From the NCBI RefSeq assembly GCF_048564905.1, contig NC_133021.1, forward strand, positions 35,413,097 to 35,477,096: a DNA stretch of 64,000 nt. The letters are read 5' to 3'. Shown piece by piece: positions 45,301 to 56,660 of this stretch. Position numbers and translations under genes: made by a program. Every line of letters starts with the position of its first letter. Position 1 is the stretch's first letter. This stretch comes from Vicugna pacos (Eukaryota; Chordata; Mammalia; Artiodactyla; Camelidae). Under the pieces are notes generated by a model. That model was given only the letters and a program-made list of their open reading frames with translations. It was not told where the DNA came from and did no database searches.

Positions 45301-48051
45301 TTGTTGAAGGCTGGAAGGAGATCTTGCAAATCCCCGGGGGGAAAAGACCTTGTGGAGAGCGAAGACCCGAAGACCCGCTGTTTGCGGCTCGCCCGTGTCA
45401 GCCTTTGTGGTTGTGCGTCCCATGAATGGGGGAGGGGGCCCCGCAGCCTTGGCTCTGCTCTCTCTCCAGGCAAGTTTTGTAGCGAGAAGGGAACGTTTAC
45501 CAATCAGGTGATTGCCTTCTGCAGGAAGCTCAGCATGTTAGTGATGTAGGAAATAGGTCCAGAAAAACATCCCTAAGTCCTGGAGAAACGCAGATTAGGG
45601 TCATGTCAGGCCTCACCTGGCACCCCTGGAGGAAGGGGAGGGGGACACCTCCAACTGCCACCTTCCCCTCTCTGTGCCACCGTGGGCTTTCATGAGCTGA
45701 TTCCACTGTGAGCAGAGGCAGCTTAGTGCTGCTGCTCCTGCGGGCAGGTGGAACGGGGCGAACCGTGATGCTCAGAGCCGCACGACGTTGGGAGAGGCAG
45801 GAGAAATAAGGGGACGAGGCAGCTCCCTGTACCTGCTGTCAGTGTGAAGTCTGAGTGTCTGAAAGGCAGCAGCGTGGAGATGCTGGTAGCTGTCAGTGTT
45901 TCCTCTGATAAACGGTTGTGAACTTGGCTGCTGAGATAAGACTGCCCAGATAGGAAGGCTGCAAGTTCTTTGATTCCCAGAGTTTATAAGTAAAAGTCTG
46001 GTCACCAGTGAACTCAGGCCAGGCAAACCCTAGGGAGTCTGAGGTAGTGAAGACGGGGGAGGCTTTCTGGAAGGAGGTCGGTCTGCCGGGACCATGGGGA
46101 TGTCCTTCCAAAAGGCGAAGCCAGGAGTGAGTCTTTAAAAATAGAAGGAGAAAGAAAGCTTTAAGGAAAGGAGCTGATTCACAGGTCTCTGTTTTGGGAG
46201 TTGACTGTTGTCAGAATGTCCTCTCCTTTCTTTTCACCAAACGTTGTGGGAGACGCTGTCATCCGTGTTCCCTCCTCCTGCCTGGTGTCTGCGTCCCAGA
46301 GCCCACGTGGACCCAGGTCTTGAACACGGGCACCCAGAGCAGGGACGGGGTGTGTACCAGACTCTGAGGGAACGCGAAGCAGGGTAGGGGCATCTCAGAA
46401 TGAAGCATTTTATTAAAAGTGTCCAGATAACGAGACCATCACGAGCTAGCTCTCCTCGGAAGTGGGCGGGCTGTGGGCTTGGCCATGCGGAGGTGCTTCT
46501 CCAGGACTGTTTCTGCAGTGTTTGGGGTTCTCAGTGTTTGGGGTTCTCGTTGGAGCAGCTCACAGACAGAAGCCGCCCAGAACTGCGTTCCTCCCTGCCC
46601 TTCATGGTGCCCAAGTTAAAGGGCTGGTCATTACTACCTTACTGACATTAGAGTCATAACTCGCCCTGCCCTCTGCATTCTTCATTGTGATAGTTTATCC
46701 TGTATCAGACCTGGATAGAGAAGGGACCCTCCGTGTTTTTATGACCTCCCTCTGCCTCTTCTGAAACCTGCTTCTGTGTTGCTTTCTAGAATTATGCGAT
46801 CTCTCTTATTAATCCCATTATTCTTTTAATTAAATGCTGTGCTTTCATGCTTCACTCTCTGTTCTGTTCCCCGATACAGGTTCTTCCCCTCAGAAACTAG
46901 AAATGACCTTTGATGATACGTACTAATTTCCAAAGGTCTCAGAAGTCCACGGAATACTGGCGGTTTACTCCTTGGAAAATTACGCCTTCAGTGGGGTGTT
47001 AGAGTGGAAGCGATGCCTTGGTGTCTAGTGTGGACCGGATGAAAGTACTAAAATGCCTTCAGGAACTTCATACTTAGCAACGTGGAGGTGTAGAGGCCCC
47101 GACCTGGGAATGCGTCACTGAGGGATGCGCTGGAAGCGGTTGCTCCTCTCCTGAATTTTGGATTTCTCTTAGAGGATGGCTGGGGAGGGGTGTTTAGCAC
47201 TGAGTGACAGATGAAGGTTTGTCCTAGCGTGAAACTAGTTCTAAAAATTCCTCAGCCCGCCCGCTAAAGGCCCGCTTGTTAAGGAAGTCTCTTGTGGAAG
47301 TGTTTCGGGACCTTCCCGGGGCTGTCCTGCTGTGGGTATAGTTGCTGGGTGACACACCTAGGCAGTACTGGTGCAGGTAGCTAACTGCGTATCCGATGAT
47401 CCCAGGTGCCACTCCTCCTGAGGCAAATCTGAGTCCCTGCTGCTGATGCGTTCTTGTGCAGGTTAAAGCAAAATGGAGGTTGTGCCAAAACTCTGAATGT
47501 CCTGAGGGACAGATGAAAAACCTGGGAGAGCAGGATCCTGGAGAACTCACTATGGCTTCCCCTAGAAACTGGAAAATACAGTGAATAGAAAGTGCCAAAC
47601 CTGATGGTACTTAAAACACTGAGGTATTTTACTGTATGAATTAAGTTAATAATTTAAACAACTTTTTTGCATTAATTTTAATTATTTTAAGTAGATTCAT
47701 CATTGAAATAATTTTAACTATATGAATTGTTTGAATTCATTTTAGTTATTTTATTTAAATTAATAACATAGAAAATAACTTTAACGATCACTTTGAATTA
47801 CATGATTAATTATTTTACCCTCTAAGAAGACTTAATGGTCTTTGAGGGAAGGTCCCTCCCTGCTTTGGTGTTTACCTGTGCCTGTTTGATGTGATGTGAC
47901 AACCCTGAACACAGTCTCACAGGGTGTAGGGGAGAATTCCAGAGCGTTTGCCACAAGTATGTCGTCCGTGTCCTGTCGCTCAGGTGTGTCAGCACCATGC
48001 CGCCCTGTTGGGGTGTCTGTTTCAGTATGAAACTGATCAGAGATTTTCACC
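42346..48051. other. Intron 1, unique DNA
   Basis: No exon is recognised. It includes a 16-bp tandem duplication at 46517-46548, repeat-free AT-rich tracts at 44.16-44.46 and 47.60-47.83 kb, and a 239-codon minus-strand open frame at 44460-45179 with no recognisable domain. Confidence 0.5.
46517..46548. repeat. 16-bp perfect tandem duplication
   Basis: The unit AGTGTTTGGGGTTCTC occurs twice in direct succession without change. Confidence 0.9.
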
Positions 48052-48380
48052 TTTTTTTGGATACTTTATTTTTCTACTGAAGTATAGTCAATTACAATGT
48101 GTCAGTTTCTGGTGCACAGCATAAAGTTTCAGTCATAATATATATATGTATATATATGTATTTATTCTTTTTCATATGCTTTTTCATCAGACGCTACTGC
48201 AAGATAGTGAATATAGTTTCCTGTGCTATCCAGCAGAAATGTGCTTTTTAAATCTATTTTATGTATAGTAGTTAATACTAGCAAATGTTGAACTCTCAGT
48301 TTTTCCCCTCCCACTCCCTTCCCCCATAACCGTAAGATTGATTACTATGCCTGTGTCACCTTTGTTTTTAAGACAAGGTT
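48052..48380 (-). mobile_element. L1 3' end of the even-toed-ungulate type, antisense
   Basis: On the + strand it reads as the reverse of a young L1 3' UTR: poly-T, 'ttctactgaagtatagtcaatt', 'acaatgtgtcagtttctggtgcacagc', a TATATGTA repeat, 'tattctttttcatatgc', 'agtttcctgtgctatcc' and 'cccctcccactcccttccccc'. The copy is 5'-truncated. The left and right borders share TCACCTTT, a possible short target-site duplication, but the right limit is uncertain. Confidence 0.88.
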
Positions 48381-48900
48381 AAATGCTTGTTATGAACTCC
48401 TGCTTTTGGAACCAGGTATCTGACTTATTCAGACAGTCCCCATAGCAAGGAGACACCGCGAGCCTGTTAGCACCGCACCCCCGGTCTGAAGCGGATCAGG
48501 GGTCTCATTAATTATTCATTATGACATTTCATATGTTATCTTACTTTTCATAATTACCTGAGTCTGTATAATTAACCTCTCATTTGGATGACTTGCTTAA
48601 CATTAAATAGGGCTATAATTACAACTATTAAAAAAAGTATATGGAAGAATTTTAAAGTCTTTAATTAGAAAGAAAATTGTTGTCTTTTTTTTTTTGGTTC
48701 GGTTCCATAGTGCAGTTTTTCGAGGTGTACAGGTGTCTGATTGTTTAAACAACGAGAGAAACTAGAAAAGCGAAGCGGTCGGTGATGTTCTGACAGCTGG
48801 TCCTTGTGAAGTCCTGGTAACCTTGTGTTGTTTCTTGGGTTAGAGATGTGGTCTGAGTCTCTGAGCACCTCTGATTTTACAGCCGAGCCTTAGAGCCCAG
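48381..48900. other. AT-rich noncoding block
   Basis: The segment 48500-48690 is AT-rich, repeat-free and full of TAATTA-like cores ('ttaattattcattatgac', 'cataattacctgag', 'ataattaacctc'). It may be a conserved noncoding element. A T11 run near 48687 precedes unassigned sequence. Confidence 0.4.
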
Positions 48901-50395
48901 GGATGGCTGGGCCCAGCTGGGCTGCTTTGTGGATGAGAACGCTAGCACGCAGCTGCCCGAGGGGAGCGGGGGCCGTCCCGGGGGCGCACGGGGTCAGGGC
49001 AGCTCCCGGTGGCAGCTCTGCTGGCCCAAAACCAGCTCCTCCTCTCTGCTCAGGGCTCTCCCCAGCAGACTATACATTGGGGAGGATTTTTCCAGATCTG
49101 GCAAGAATGGACAACGCAGAACTGGTGCTTTGTTTTCCATAAAGTGCTGTGTCTCAGCCCCTCCTTGAGGATACCCCCAGGACCTCCAGGCTGTAGCCCA
49201 GCACAAGACCGAGGCTGAAGGGCAACGTGGTGGCTGGCCTCACTGCATGGGGGCCCCTTTCCCACATCATCAGGCGTGAGCGTCATCCTTTGAGCACAGA
49301 GTCCATCTACAAGTTGTCCATGTGTCCAGCAGCCATCCTCACCCCGACATTTGATCCTCTGGAGGACCCAGACTTGGGGATTAATGATCCTGTGGATCTT
49401 GGACCAGTTTCTTGCACGGGAGGAAGGGACAGTCACAACTACTTCTCAGCTCATGGAGAAATCCCTGCGCCAGGTAACTGAGAGCAGCCAATGTGTGACC
49501 CATTTCTTCCCCACATCCCCGCTGCCTCACACGTCAAGCCTCCATCTCCTTTTCTGCGGACCCCAGCTGAGGCTCCAGCTGGTCACCCTCTTCTGTCGTC
49601 TGTTCCACCCTCTGCCTCAGATCAGTTCTTCCAAGGAGAGCCCTGATCAAGCCATTCCTGGGGTCAAAACGCACAGAGGCAGGAAAGAAATTTCTTGTTT
49701 ATCTGATCAGAGCCCTCCAAGCCCACACCCCACGCATCCACCTCGTCCACCTGCTTGGCTCCGTGGTTCCCCGCCTCGGCAATCCTGAGCCCCAGGACAG
49801 GGGATGCATGGCATTTCTGGAGGTACTGTTGATGATTGGGACTGTGGTTGGGTGATGCTGGCATCTGTCGGGGAGAGAGAGATGCTGCCACACACCCTGG
49901 AGTGCAGAGGACGCCCCCACGGCAGCGACCGAGGCAGCAGTGACCGAGGTGGCAGTGACCAAAGCGGCAGCTGGGCTGAAGAGCACCAGTGACGGCTCCC
50001 GGACACTTGCAGTGCTTCCTGCCCCCCACCCCAGTCACACTGTCCTTTTCTCTGACAGGCTCCCTTCTCCTCCTGTCTTCGCTGGTTAGTGTTTTCCATC
50101 CTTTGGGGCTCCTGCAGGCTGGCTGTCCGCAGGGCAGAGGTCTGATTGTTGCCAAAGCGGCAGGCTCTCTGTGGCTAGAATGTGCTTGTTTGGGCTGTTT
50201 AAAAATTACCGGATGTGGGAAAGTTTGAGTTTGGAGCTAGCAGGCTTTTGAGCTGTCGGGTCTCAGCCTGCGGTGACGTAAACCGCCCAGGGCCAGACTC
50301 TGTGGAGGCCAACGTTGGCTAGTTTCCGTGGTGATGCTCTATCTCGTAAATTTTGGGTGTTGTTTCAGCTTACGGGGGTAGGTCAGCACGTGGTT
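48901..50395. other. Unidentified, moderately GC-rich block
   Basis: This interval has several medium-sized open frames on both strands (for example 84 codons + at 49227-49481, 145 codons + at 49351-49788, 128 codons minus at 49050-49436) without a match I recognise. A short imperfect 12-15 bp repeat (GGCAGCGACCGA-like units) lies at about 49920-49970. It could be an unrecognised old repeat, a processed-gene remnant or plain unique DNA. Confidence 0.35.
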
Positions 50396-50397
50396 AA

Positions 50398-50555
50398 CGT
50401 TGTCCTGAACCCCAGGTCTTCTACTTCGCAGTTGTACAGTTTCCGCAATTACTGAAACCTTTCTGTGCCTTGGTTTCCTCGTCGATCATGTGGGAACAAG
50501 TTGTTGCCTGTGAGGTGCTCAGCACAGTACCTGGAAGGTGGTTGGTGGTGATCAG
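50398..50555 (+). mobile_element. MIR SINE remnant
   Basis: The run 'tgaacccttt' region through 'ctgtgccttggtttcctcgtc' and 'gtgaggtgctcagcacagtacctgg' follows MIR in order on the + strand. Confidence 0.7.
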
Positions 50556-51874
50556 GTTTCCGACTGCGCATTAGTGTCTGGTACAGCCCGAAACATGAAA
50601 AAGGAAGAGCTGCGCACACAGCACACATTGAGATGAGAACGACGGCTGAGATGAGGGGAGCCTGGTGCCCGGCTGTGTCCGGGTGGGACTGCGGTCACCC
50701 GTGTGCGTGGTGAGCCCAGGAGACATTCCTGCGAAGGTTAGTAACTGGTGGTTGAGAGATGCCGTGGTGTCTGTGCTGGGCGGTAGCCACGCTGAGGCTG
50801 GGCCAGGCCAGCTGGCAGGTGGGTGACCTCATTCCCGGCTCACCTGGTCTTTGAGTAGGCTGAGGACTTCCCTCAACACAGATCACGTCTAATTCCTGAG
50901 GCAAACCCACTCTTCTTGGGTGCCGTCGGGAGGTGGCAGCCAGTGCCCCCGGGACCGTTGGGTGGAGGGTGCGACTTCGTGCTGTGATGAGCCAGGAAGA
51001 TACCTGTTTTCCCTTGTTCTTCACTAAGGAATCCCCAGTTTTGCTCTGGGAAGCAGTGGGCCCAGCTTAAAACTCACTTCTGCAGCGAGCAGCGGCTGGG
51101 AGACAGGCTCTGGAGAATGAGATGGTGAGGATTCCTGGGGAGGGAGTCCCTTTTTGGTCCCTTTTTGGATAGAACCCAAACAGCTCTGGGCCCTCTTATT
51201 CTCTCTTCTTGCCCGGGACATGGCTGTGATGTCTGGTGTCAGAGCGGCTTCTTGTGTGAGGAGGAAGGCCACAGGAGGACCGGGGCAGGGTACTGTGTGG
51301 GCCCCTGAGGGGCGCTGCCCACAGGGCAGGGCTGGAGTTCCTGGTTCAGCACAGAGATCCAGCGCAGTGAACGACATGACTAGAGCTGCATTCAGTGACA
51401 GGAGGACAGAGGTGCGTTTCCTACAGGGTATAAGGCTATGATCGCATTTCTTGTGGGTTGTTCACAGGAGGAGGATGGTGTCTGTGACCCGAGGAGTGGG
51501 GGAATGGTTCTTGGCGGTGGTCATCAAACTGGCTCTCGAATGGTCAAGGATGGGGGTTGCCATGAAGGGGCACGAACGGGTTCAGCCGGACTCAGGGCTG
51601 TGGAGGCCCAGTAGGTGGTCTTCGGGCTCCTGCCCTGCTCGGGCGCTTTCCCGCACGTGTCCGGTCTTGACTGACCAGGGGGCAGTGCTGGACCACTCGA
51701 GGGGCCTATGTATGAAGGGAAGGAGAATGAAGTGTGTGGAGTGGAGATGGGGGAGGGCACACGGGGACCCAGGTGCTGCTGATGGGGGCCTCCACCCTGG
51801 CCCCTCTGTAGAGTGCCTGGCGCTGGGGGCTGAACCAGAGCTGTTGGGGGCAGCGCTCGGGTTGAGGGTGATGC
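50556..51874. other. Unique intronic DNA
   Basis: No exon or clear repeat is seen. A frame of 175 codons at 51451-51978 runs into a MIR and has no recognisable domain. An 11-bp direct repeat (TCCCTTTTTGG) lies near 51147. Confidence 0.45.
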
Positions 51875-52088
51875 ATGGGCCCAGGTTCTGGTGCTGTCAC
51901 CTGATGTCCTTCACCAGCTGTGTGGCCTCGGGCGGATTGTGTGACCGCTCCCTGCCTCCCTCATTTTCTCGTCTGTAAAGGAGGGGGACTATGGCTCTAC
52001 CTCAGTCACAAGGCACACTTGCATGCTTAAAACAGAGCCTTGCGTGTCCTGGGCAGTCAGTGAATGGTGGCGCCCATTAGTTACTGTC
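51875..52088 (+). mobile_element. MIR SINE, nearly full length
   Basis: Ordered MIR matches are seen: 'accagctgtgtggcctcggg', 'tcattttctcgtctgtaaagg', 'tggctctacctcagtcacaagg', 'aaacagagccttgcgtg' and 'cagtcagtgaatggtgg'. Confidence 0.85.
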
Positions 52089-52182
52089 CAGGCTGGCAGC
52101 GTTGAGGGTTACATGGCTGGAGTTTGGAAATAGCATCCCACCGAAACCCTGGTTCCTCGTTTGCTCAGTTTATCAGCTTGCT

Positions 52183-52318
52183 CTATTTTTTGGGGGGAAG
52201 GAGGTGACTAGGTTTACTTAGTATTAGTTGCTGTTTGTTTAACAGAGGTGCTGGGGATCGAACCCATGGCCTCAAGCATGCTAAGCAGGCACTCTACCAC
52301 TGAGCTACACCCTCCCCC
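52183..52318 (-). mobile_element. Camelid Vic-1-type SINE (tRNA-Ala derived)
   Basis: On the minus strand it begins with a near-intact tRNA-Ala head: box A-like TAGCTCAGTGGTAGAG, the anticodon-loop region CTTAGCATG and box B GGTTCGATCC. It continues into an AAACCTAGTCACCTCC tail and ends in CCCCCCAAAAAATAG. This arrangement is the Vic-1 family described in alpaca and other camelids. The 9-bp sequence CAGCTTGCT flanks it (52174-52182 and 52319-52327) as a target-site duplication. The head is well preserved, so the copy is fairly young. Confidence 0.93.
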
Positions 52319-52327
52319 CAGCTTGCT

Positions 52328-54239
52328 TCACTTTTGAATATAATTTAAATTGTTTGCTACTTTAGACTGAATCTAGCAGCTTATCGTGTGTGTCATTACA
52401 CGTGGTTTTCCTCGTTTCCAGTTTATGGAAATCTCAACACTCAGTGGCCCTTTTCAAGGGGCCTTTGTGAGAATCCTCTCTGTTTTATTCTATTCCCATC
52501 TGATGAAATATCCTTCAGCATTTAATTCTTTTAAATTGAAGCATTGTCATCTTAAAATAAACTTTACTACATACAATTTCAGGTTAACTTCCTTTCTTTT
52601 GGGGGGAGGACTTCAGGCAACTGTTCTCCTCTTGTAAGTAATGAAGAAGATTCAATACACCTTGAAAAGGAGGTCTTTATTCATTTGGACACATTCAGAG
52701 CTACTGGCGGCCCTCACCGACGGCTGTGGCAGGCGTGCGTGAGGCCCTGCCTGGCTGCACGCCGTCTGTGAGTTTAGGAGTCTCCCCCCCTCCCCCCAGG
52801 CCTTCCCATGCTGTTCTAACTCCTCTGGCCTCCCCAGCTCCGGCAGCCAGTCAGCCCTCAGGCCCGGCAGAGCCCGGCTGCACGGTCTCCTCCCCGCGGA
52901 GCCACGCTGGCCCAGGGCGCCCTCTGCTCTGAGCGGTGCTGAGTCTGGGAGCCGGCCCTGCCAGCTGCCCGCTGTTGTGACGAGTTTGACTTTTTCCATG
53001 GCTTTTCCTCTGGGCCGAAGCTGATGTGCGACTGCCTCTTAGTCATCGTCATGGGACTCGTGTCAGTTTGACCGGAGCTGGCAGAGGTAGGGGCGCCGCC
53101 CGGAGCCTCCCATGGCAGTTGGCCCGGGTAACAGAGGATTTGTTGTCTGCCAGTCGCAGTGGAGCTCAAGCGGTTTGTTATCGTCAGTGTAAACAGTGAC
53201 CTGCTGAAGAAGCGCCTGGAGTGCGGGTTGACGTGTTTTCATTTTCAGAGTCGATGTCGGGCCCCTGGATCTAAAATGCAGGAGGTTACCGAGCACAGGC
53301 ACAGCCCAAGGTGACCCTGCCTGGGTGTCTGCTGTCAGACAGGCAGTAGGCCTTTCTGGGGCTGGCTGTGCTCTTGGAAACCTCAGAGGGTGAAGTGGGT
53401 GCAGCCTGTGCACCCAGAGAATACGCAGGGGCTGGAGGGCCTCCAGGCTTCATGGGCTCCCCGGGCCACCCTCCCACCCGCCTGTCTCCAGGTTGTCGTG
53501 GCGATGTGCCCACGGCTCCGTCTCAGCACCGGTGAGGCCGTGTTGTCATTTCTCACATACCCACTAGAGCGACGCCTGCTTGGGGTCTGCTCTCTGAGTC
53601 CTTCCTGAATGAGTGTGTTCCTTAGTTTGGATGTGTCAAGTCCTTGTGGACGGGCTGGTCAAGGCTTCCAGCCGAGCCTGGAGGGCGGCCTTGCCGAGCT
53701 GTGCGTGCGGGGCTTTGATCTTCGCTGGCTGGCAGGAGCCGTGCACCTACCTGCTGTTGGTTGGAGTGGATTCCAGACCCTCAGGGTCTCACTCCTCTTG
53801 CCTTCATGCTCTATAAAAATGCAGCTATTTTAAAGTTTAACACAGCATTTCTTGTGCGTTTTGAAGGAGGTACACACTAAGTGGGGAGCAGCCGAGTCTC
53901 CAGCGGGAGCCAAATTGACGCCTGTCCTCACCTCGTGTTAGTGCTCGAGGCTCCGGGAACTCCTCGGCTGTATGATGCATGTGCTGTTTATGGCCTGTGG
54001 GAGTAGGAAGGGGGTGCGGCCTCCACTTTACAGACGTGAAGGTGCGACTAGGGCTGTGGACTCGGAGGACACACCTTCCCTCTGTCTTACCCTGACTCTG
54101 GGATAGAGGAGAATGAACATAACCAGTAAAAGCAATCCAAGCAGAAGCATTAAGAAAGCATACTTTTCCTAAAACATTTTCAAACAGACTAAAAGCAGCT
54201 AGTTTTTTTCACTGTTGTTAAGCAGTGTTGGTTGAAAAT
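52328..54239. other. Unique intronic DNA
   Basis: No exon is recognised. 52.33-52.65 kb is AT-rich and repeat-free. A CTCF-like motif in reverse orientation lies at 52914-52930. 53.96-54.08 kb may be a MIR remnant. 54.11-54.24 kb is AT-rich. Confidence 0.45.
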
Positions 54240-54339
54240 TATTTGGCAAAAAACACAAGTAATCTCACCACCAGAAATAAACTCTTAATATTATAGCATA
54301 CATCCTTCCAGGGATTTCTCAGTACCTGTTCACCACCCA

Positions 54340-54530
54340 GCTAAGCATCCACCCACCCATCCAACTGCCCATCCAGCTACCCATTCGTGCATCCATCCAT
54401 CTAACTGCCCATTCGTGCATCCAACCATCCACTCCACCCATCCATCCAGTTGCCCATCCAACTACCCATTCATGCATCCAACCATCCACCCCTCCATCCA
54501 CCACCCATCCGTCCGTCCACCCATCTGTAC
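54340..54530. repeat. (ATCC)n microsatellite with higher-order structure
   Basis: About 190 bases are built of CATC/CCAT units on the + strand. Variant blocks such as CAACTGCCCATCCA, ACCCATTCGTGCATCCA and CAACCATCCAC recur, so longer units have been duplicated within the array. Confidence 0.95.
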
Positions 54531-54914
54531 TTTAATCTGTACCATATTTTGAAATACAGCTCTATTACTGTTTTTTCTGGTAGTAATATATCATGCAAAA
54601 TCCCCGTGTTAACAAGTATTCTTACCAAATGTCGTTTTTAATGGCTGTGTGCTGTGCAGCACATCTGAGTCACGAGCACGTCTGTTTTAGATTGGGCAGG
54701 TGGGGCCACGCTGTTGGAAGGAGTGAGGGAGCCTTGTCACACAGTTGGTGCTCCCTGTGCAGACCCAGGAGGGCACAAGGAGGAGCAGGAAGTGGCTGAA
54801 TTAAAGCCCTAGTTTCGTCCCTGACGCGGTGCCAAGGGAGGGGTGCTCTAGGGAGCGGGTCGGGGGTCAGCAGTGTCATTGTCAAGGGGGAAATGGTCAC
54901 AAATGCAGATGTGG

Positions 54915-55030
54915 GGCCCCAGCCCAGCCCTGCTGAATCAGAAACTGTTGGTGGGGGGACCCTCACACCTGTGTTTCCTCAAGGCTCCTCAGGGTCCTGA
55001 TGCAGGATGAGGCTTGAGAACCCCTGCCGT
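54915..55030 (+). mobile_element. MER5A remnant (3' half)
   Basis: The phrases 'ctgctgaatcagaaactgttgg', 'ctcctcagggtcctgatgcagg' and 'ggcttgagaacccctg' follow the second half of MER5A in order. Confidence 0.7.
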
Positions 55031-55609
55031 AGGGTTAGGCTGGTCAGGGCCAGCCTCCCAGAGGATACAGTCTTGGGTAAAAGGGCCGTGTCGCAGAGCC
55101 TGGTATCAGGAGCTCGGCACGCACAGAGGCCCCGACCCTTTCAGAGAGCTTGCCACGTGGTCAGGAGAGTTGGGAACACAGGGCATGAACCCAGGAAGGT
55201 GGGTAACAGTACGTGGTAACCCCACACGAGCCTGAGCCAGGCCAGATGTCCAGTGAGAGGGCTTCTGGGCTTTGGGTCTAGATCTGTCCAGCCAAACGAA
55301 CCAAGACGTAATTACTACCTGCTATGTAGAAGGTGCTGTGCTGGAGATTTAGACTAAAATGATACAGCCTTAAAATTAGGCTTTAATAATTAAAGAAGAA
55401 TGTGTCGGCTTTGAGCCATTTCCTTATCAGGAGGTGTTTCATCCCAAAACAGTTGGAATGTGGCGTCAACCAGGAACACGAGAGAGTGGCCCTTTTCTGT
55501 CTCCTTTCACTCACTCAGCACAGGCAGCCAGGTGCAAGCCGTGGGATTTCAGACCTGGAGTCGGTCCTGGGTTTTGTTTGGTCAACATGGGATTTTAAAA
55601 CTTTTGAAT
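55031..55609. other. Unique intronic DNA
   Basis: No gene or repeat is recognised. Confidence 0.4.
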
Positions 55610-56660
55610 AAATAAGGAACTCATACAATACAACAGCAAAAACACAAGACCAAACCCACACACAGTCTATTTAAAACATGGACAGAGGATCCGAACAGAC
55701 GTCTTTCTGAAGAAACATACAGATGGCCGATAGGCACATGAAGAGGTGCTCAGCGTCTCTGCTCGTCAGGGAGACGCAGGTCGTAACCACAGTGAGACGC
55801 CGCCGCACACCTGTTGGAATGACCACTGTCAAGAGGACAAGAGGTAGCAAGTGCCAGTGTGGGCGCGGAGAAAGGGGACCCTCGTGCGCTGCTGGTGGGA
55901 ACGTAGGTTGATGCAGCCCCTGGAAAACAGTGCGGAGGTTCCTCAAAACGTGTGAAGTGAAACTACCACGTGATCCAGCAGTTTCACTTCGGGGTATTTA
56001 TTCAGAGGAAATGAAATCAAGATCTTGAAGAGATATCCATGTTCCTTGTTGCATTATTTACAAGAGCCAAGACATGGAAGCGACCTAGGTGTGAAATCGG
56101 GTGGTTAGTGGATAAAGACAATACCGTGTGTGTGTGTGTAATGGAACATCGTGCGGCCGTAAAAGGAAGAAAACCCTGCCATTTGCAACAACGTGGAGGA
56201 GCCTGAAGGATGTTATGCTAAGTGAAGTAGGTGAGAGAAAGGCAGATACAGCATAATTCCACTCATATGTGGAACCTAAAGATGCCAAACTCACAGAACT
56301 AAGAGTGGCGTGGTGGCTGCCCGGGGCTGCGGGAGGGAAATGGGCAGACGCTGGTCAGAGGGTGCAGACTTCCCGTTGTCCGGTGAGTAAGCTCTGGGGA
56401 CGGAGTGCAGGGGCTGTAGTTGACAGGGCTGTGTCATATGCTTGGAAGTTGCTAGGAGAATAGATGTTAAATGTCCTTGTGGCTAAAAAAAAAAAGAAAA
56501 AAGAGAAAGAGTGTGAGGTGGTGGCAGTGTTGTGACCTTGTGGTGGTAATCGTGTAACTGTATGACGGTATGTAAACGTATCAGGTCTCAGATTGTGAAC
56601 CTTAAACCCACACAACATCTGTCACGTCTCCAGGACATCTCAGTAAAGGTGAAAAGAAAC
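55610..56660 (+). mobile_element. 5'-truncated L1, ORF2 C-terminus and 3' UTR
   Basis: Begins at 'aataaggaactcatacaat' in ORF2. The frame at 55723-55911 reads MADRHMKRCSASLLVRETQ, matching the L1 ORF2p C-terminal region. The 3' UTR follows with 'gttatgctaagtgaagtagg', 'cactcatatgtggaacctaaa', an A-rich step near 56483 and an end near 56650. It has many CpG-type changes and is an old copy. Confidence 0.9.

Noticed and set aside
48665-48868. A processed pseudogene in antisense starting with the T-run near 48687.
   Set aside because: There is no AATAAA signal beside the supposed tail, no recognisable protein and no target-site duplication.
49920-49972. Short regularly spaced repeats resembling a CRISPR array.
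   Set aside because: The units are 12-15 bp, imperfect and directly abutting with no spacers, in a mammalian genome.
52245-52317. A tRNA-Ala gene on the minus strand.
   Set aside because: The match is good, including both promoter boxes, but it is the head of a Vic-1 SINE with its tail and target-site duplications. It is not a functional tRNA gene.
53960-54080. A possible antisense MIR ('ctccactttacagacgtgaagg').
   Set aside because: The short core resembles MIR but the flanks do not, so it is not listed as a separate feature.
54319-54504. A W/M/G-repeat protein on the minus strand.
   Set aside because: It is a translation of the ATCC microsatellite.
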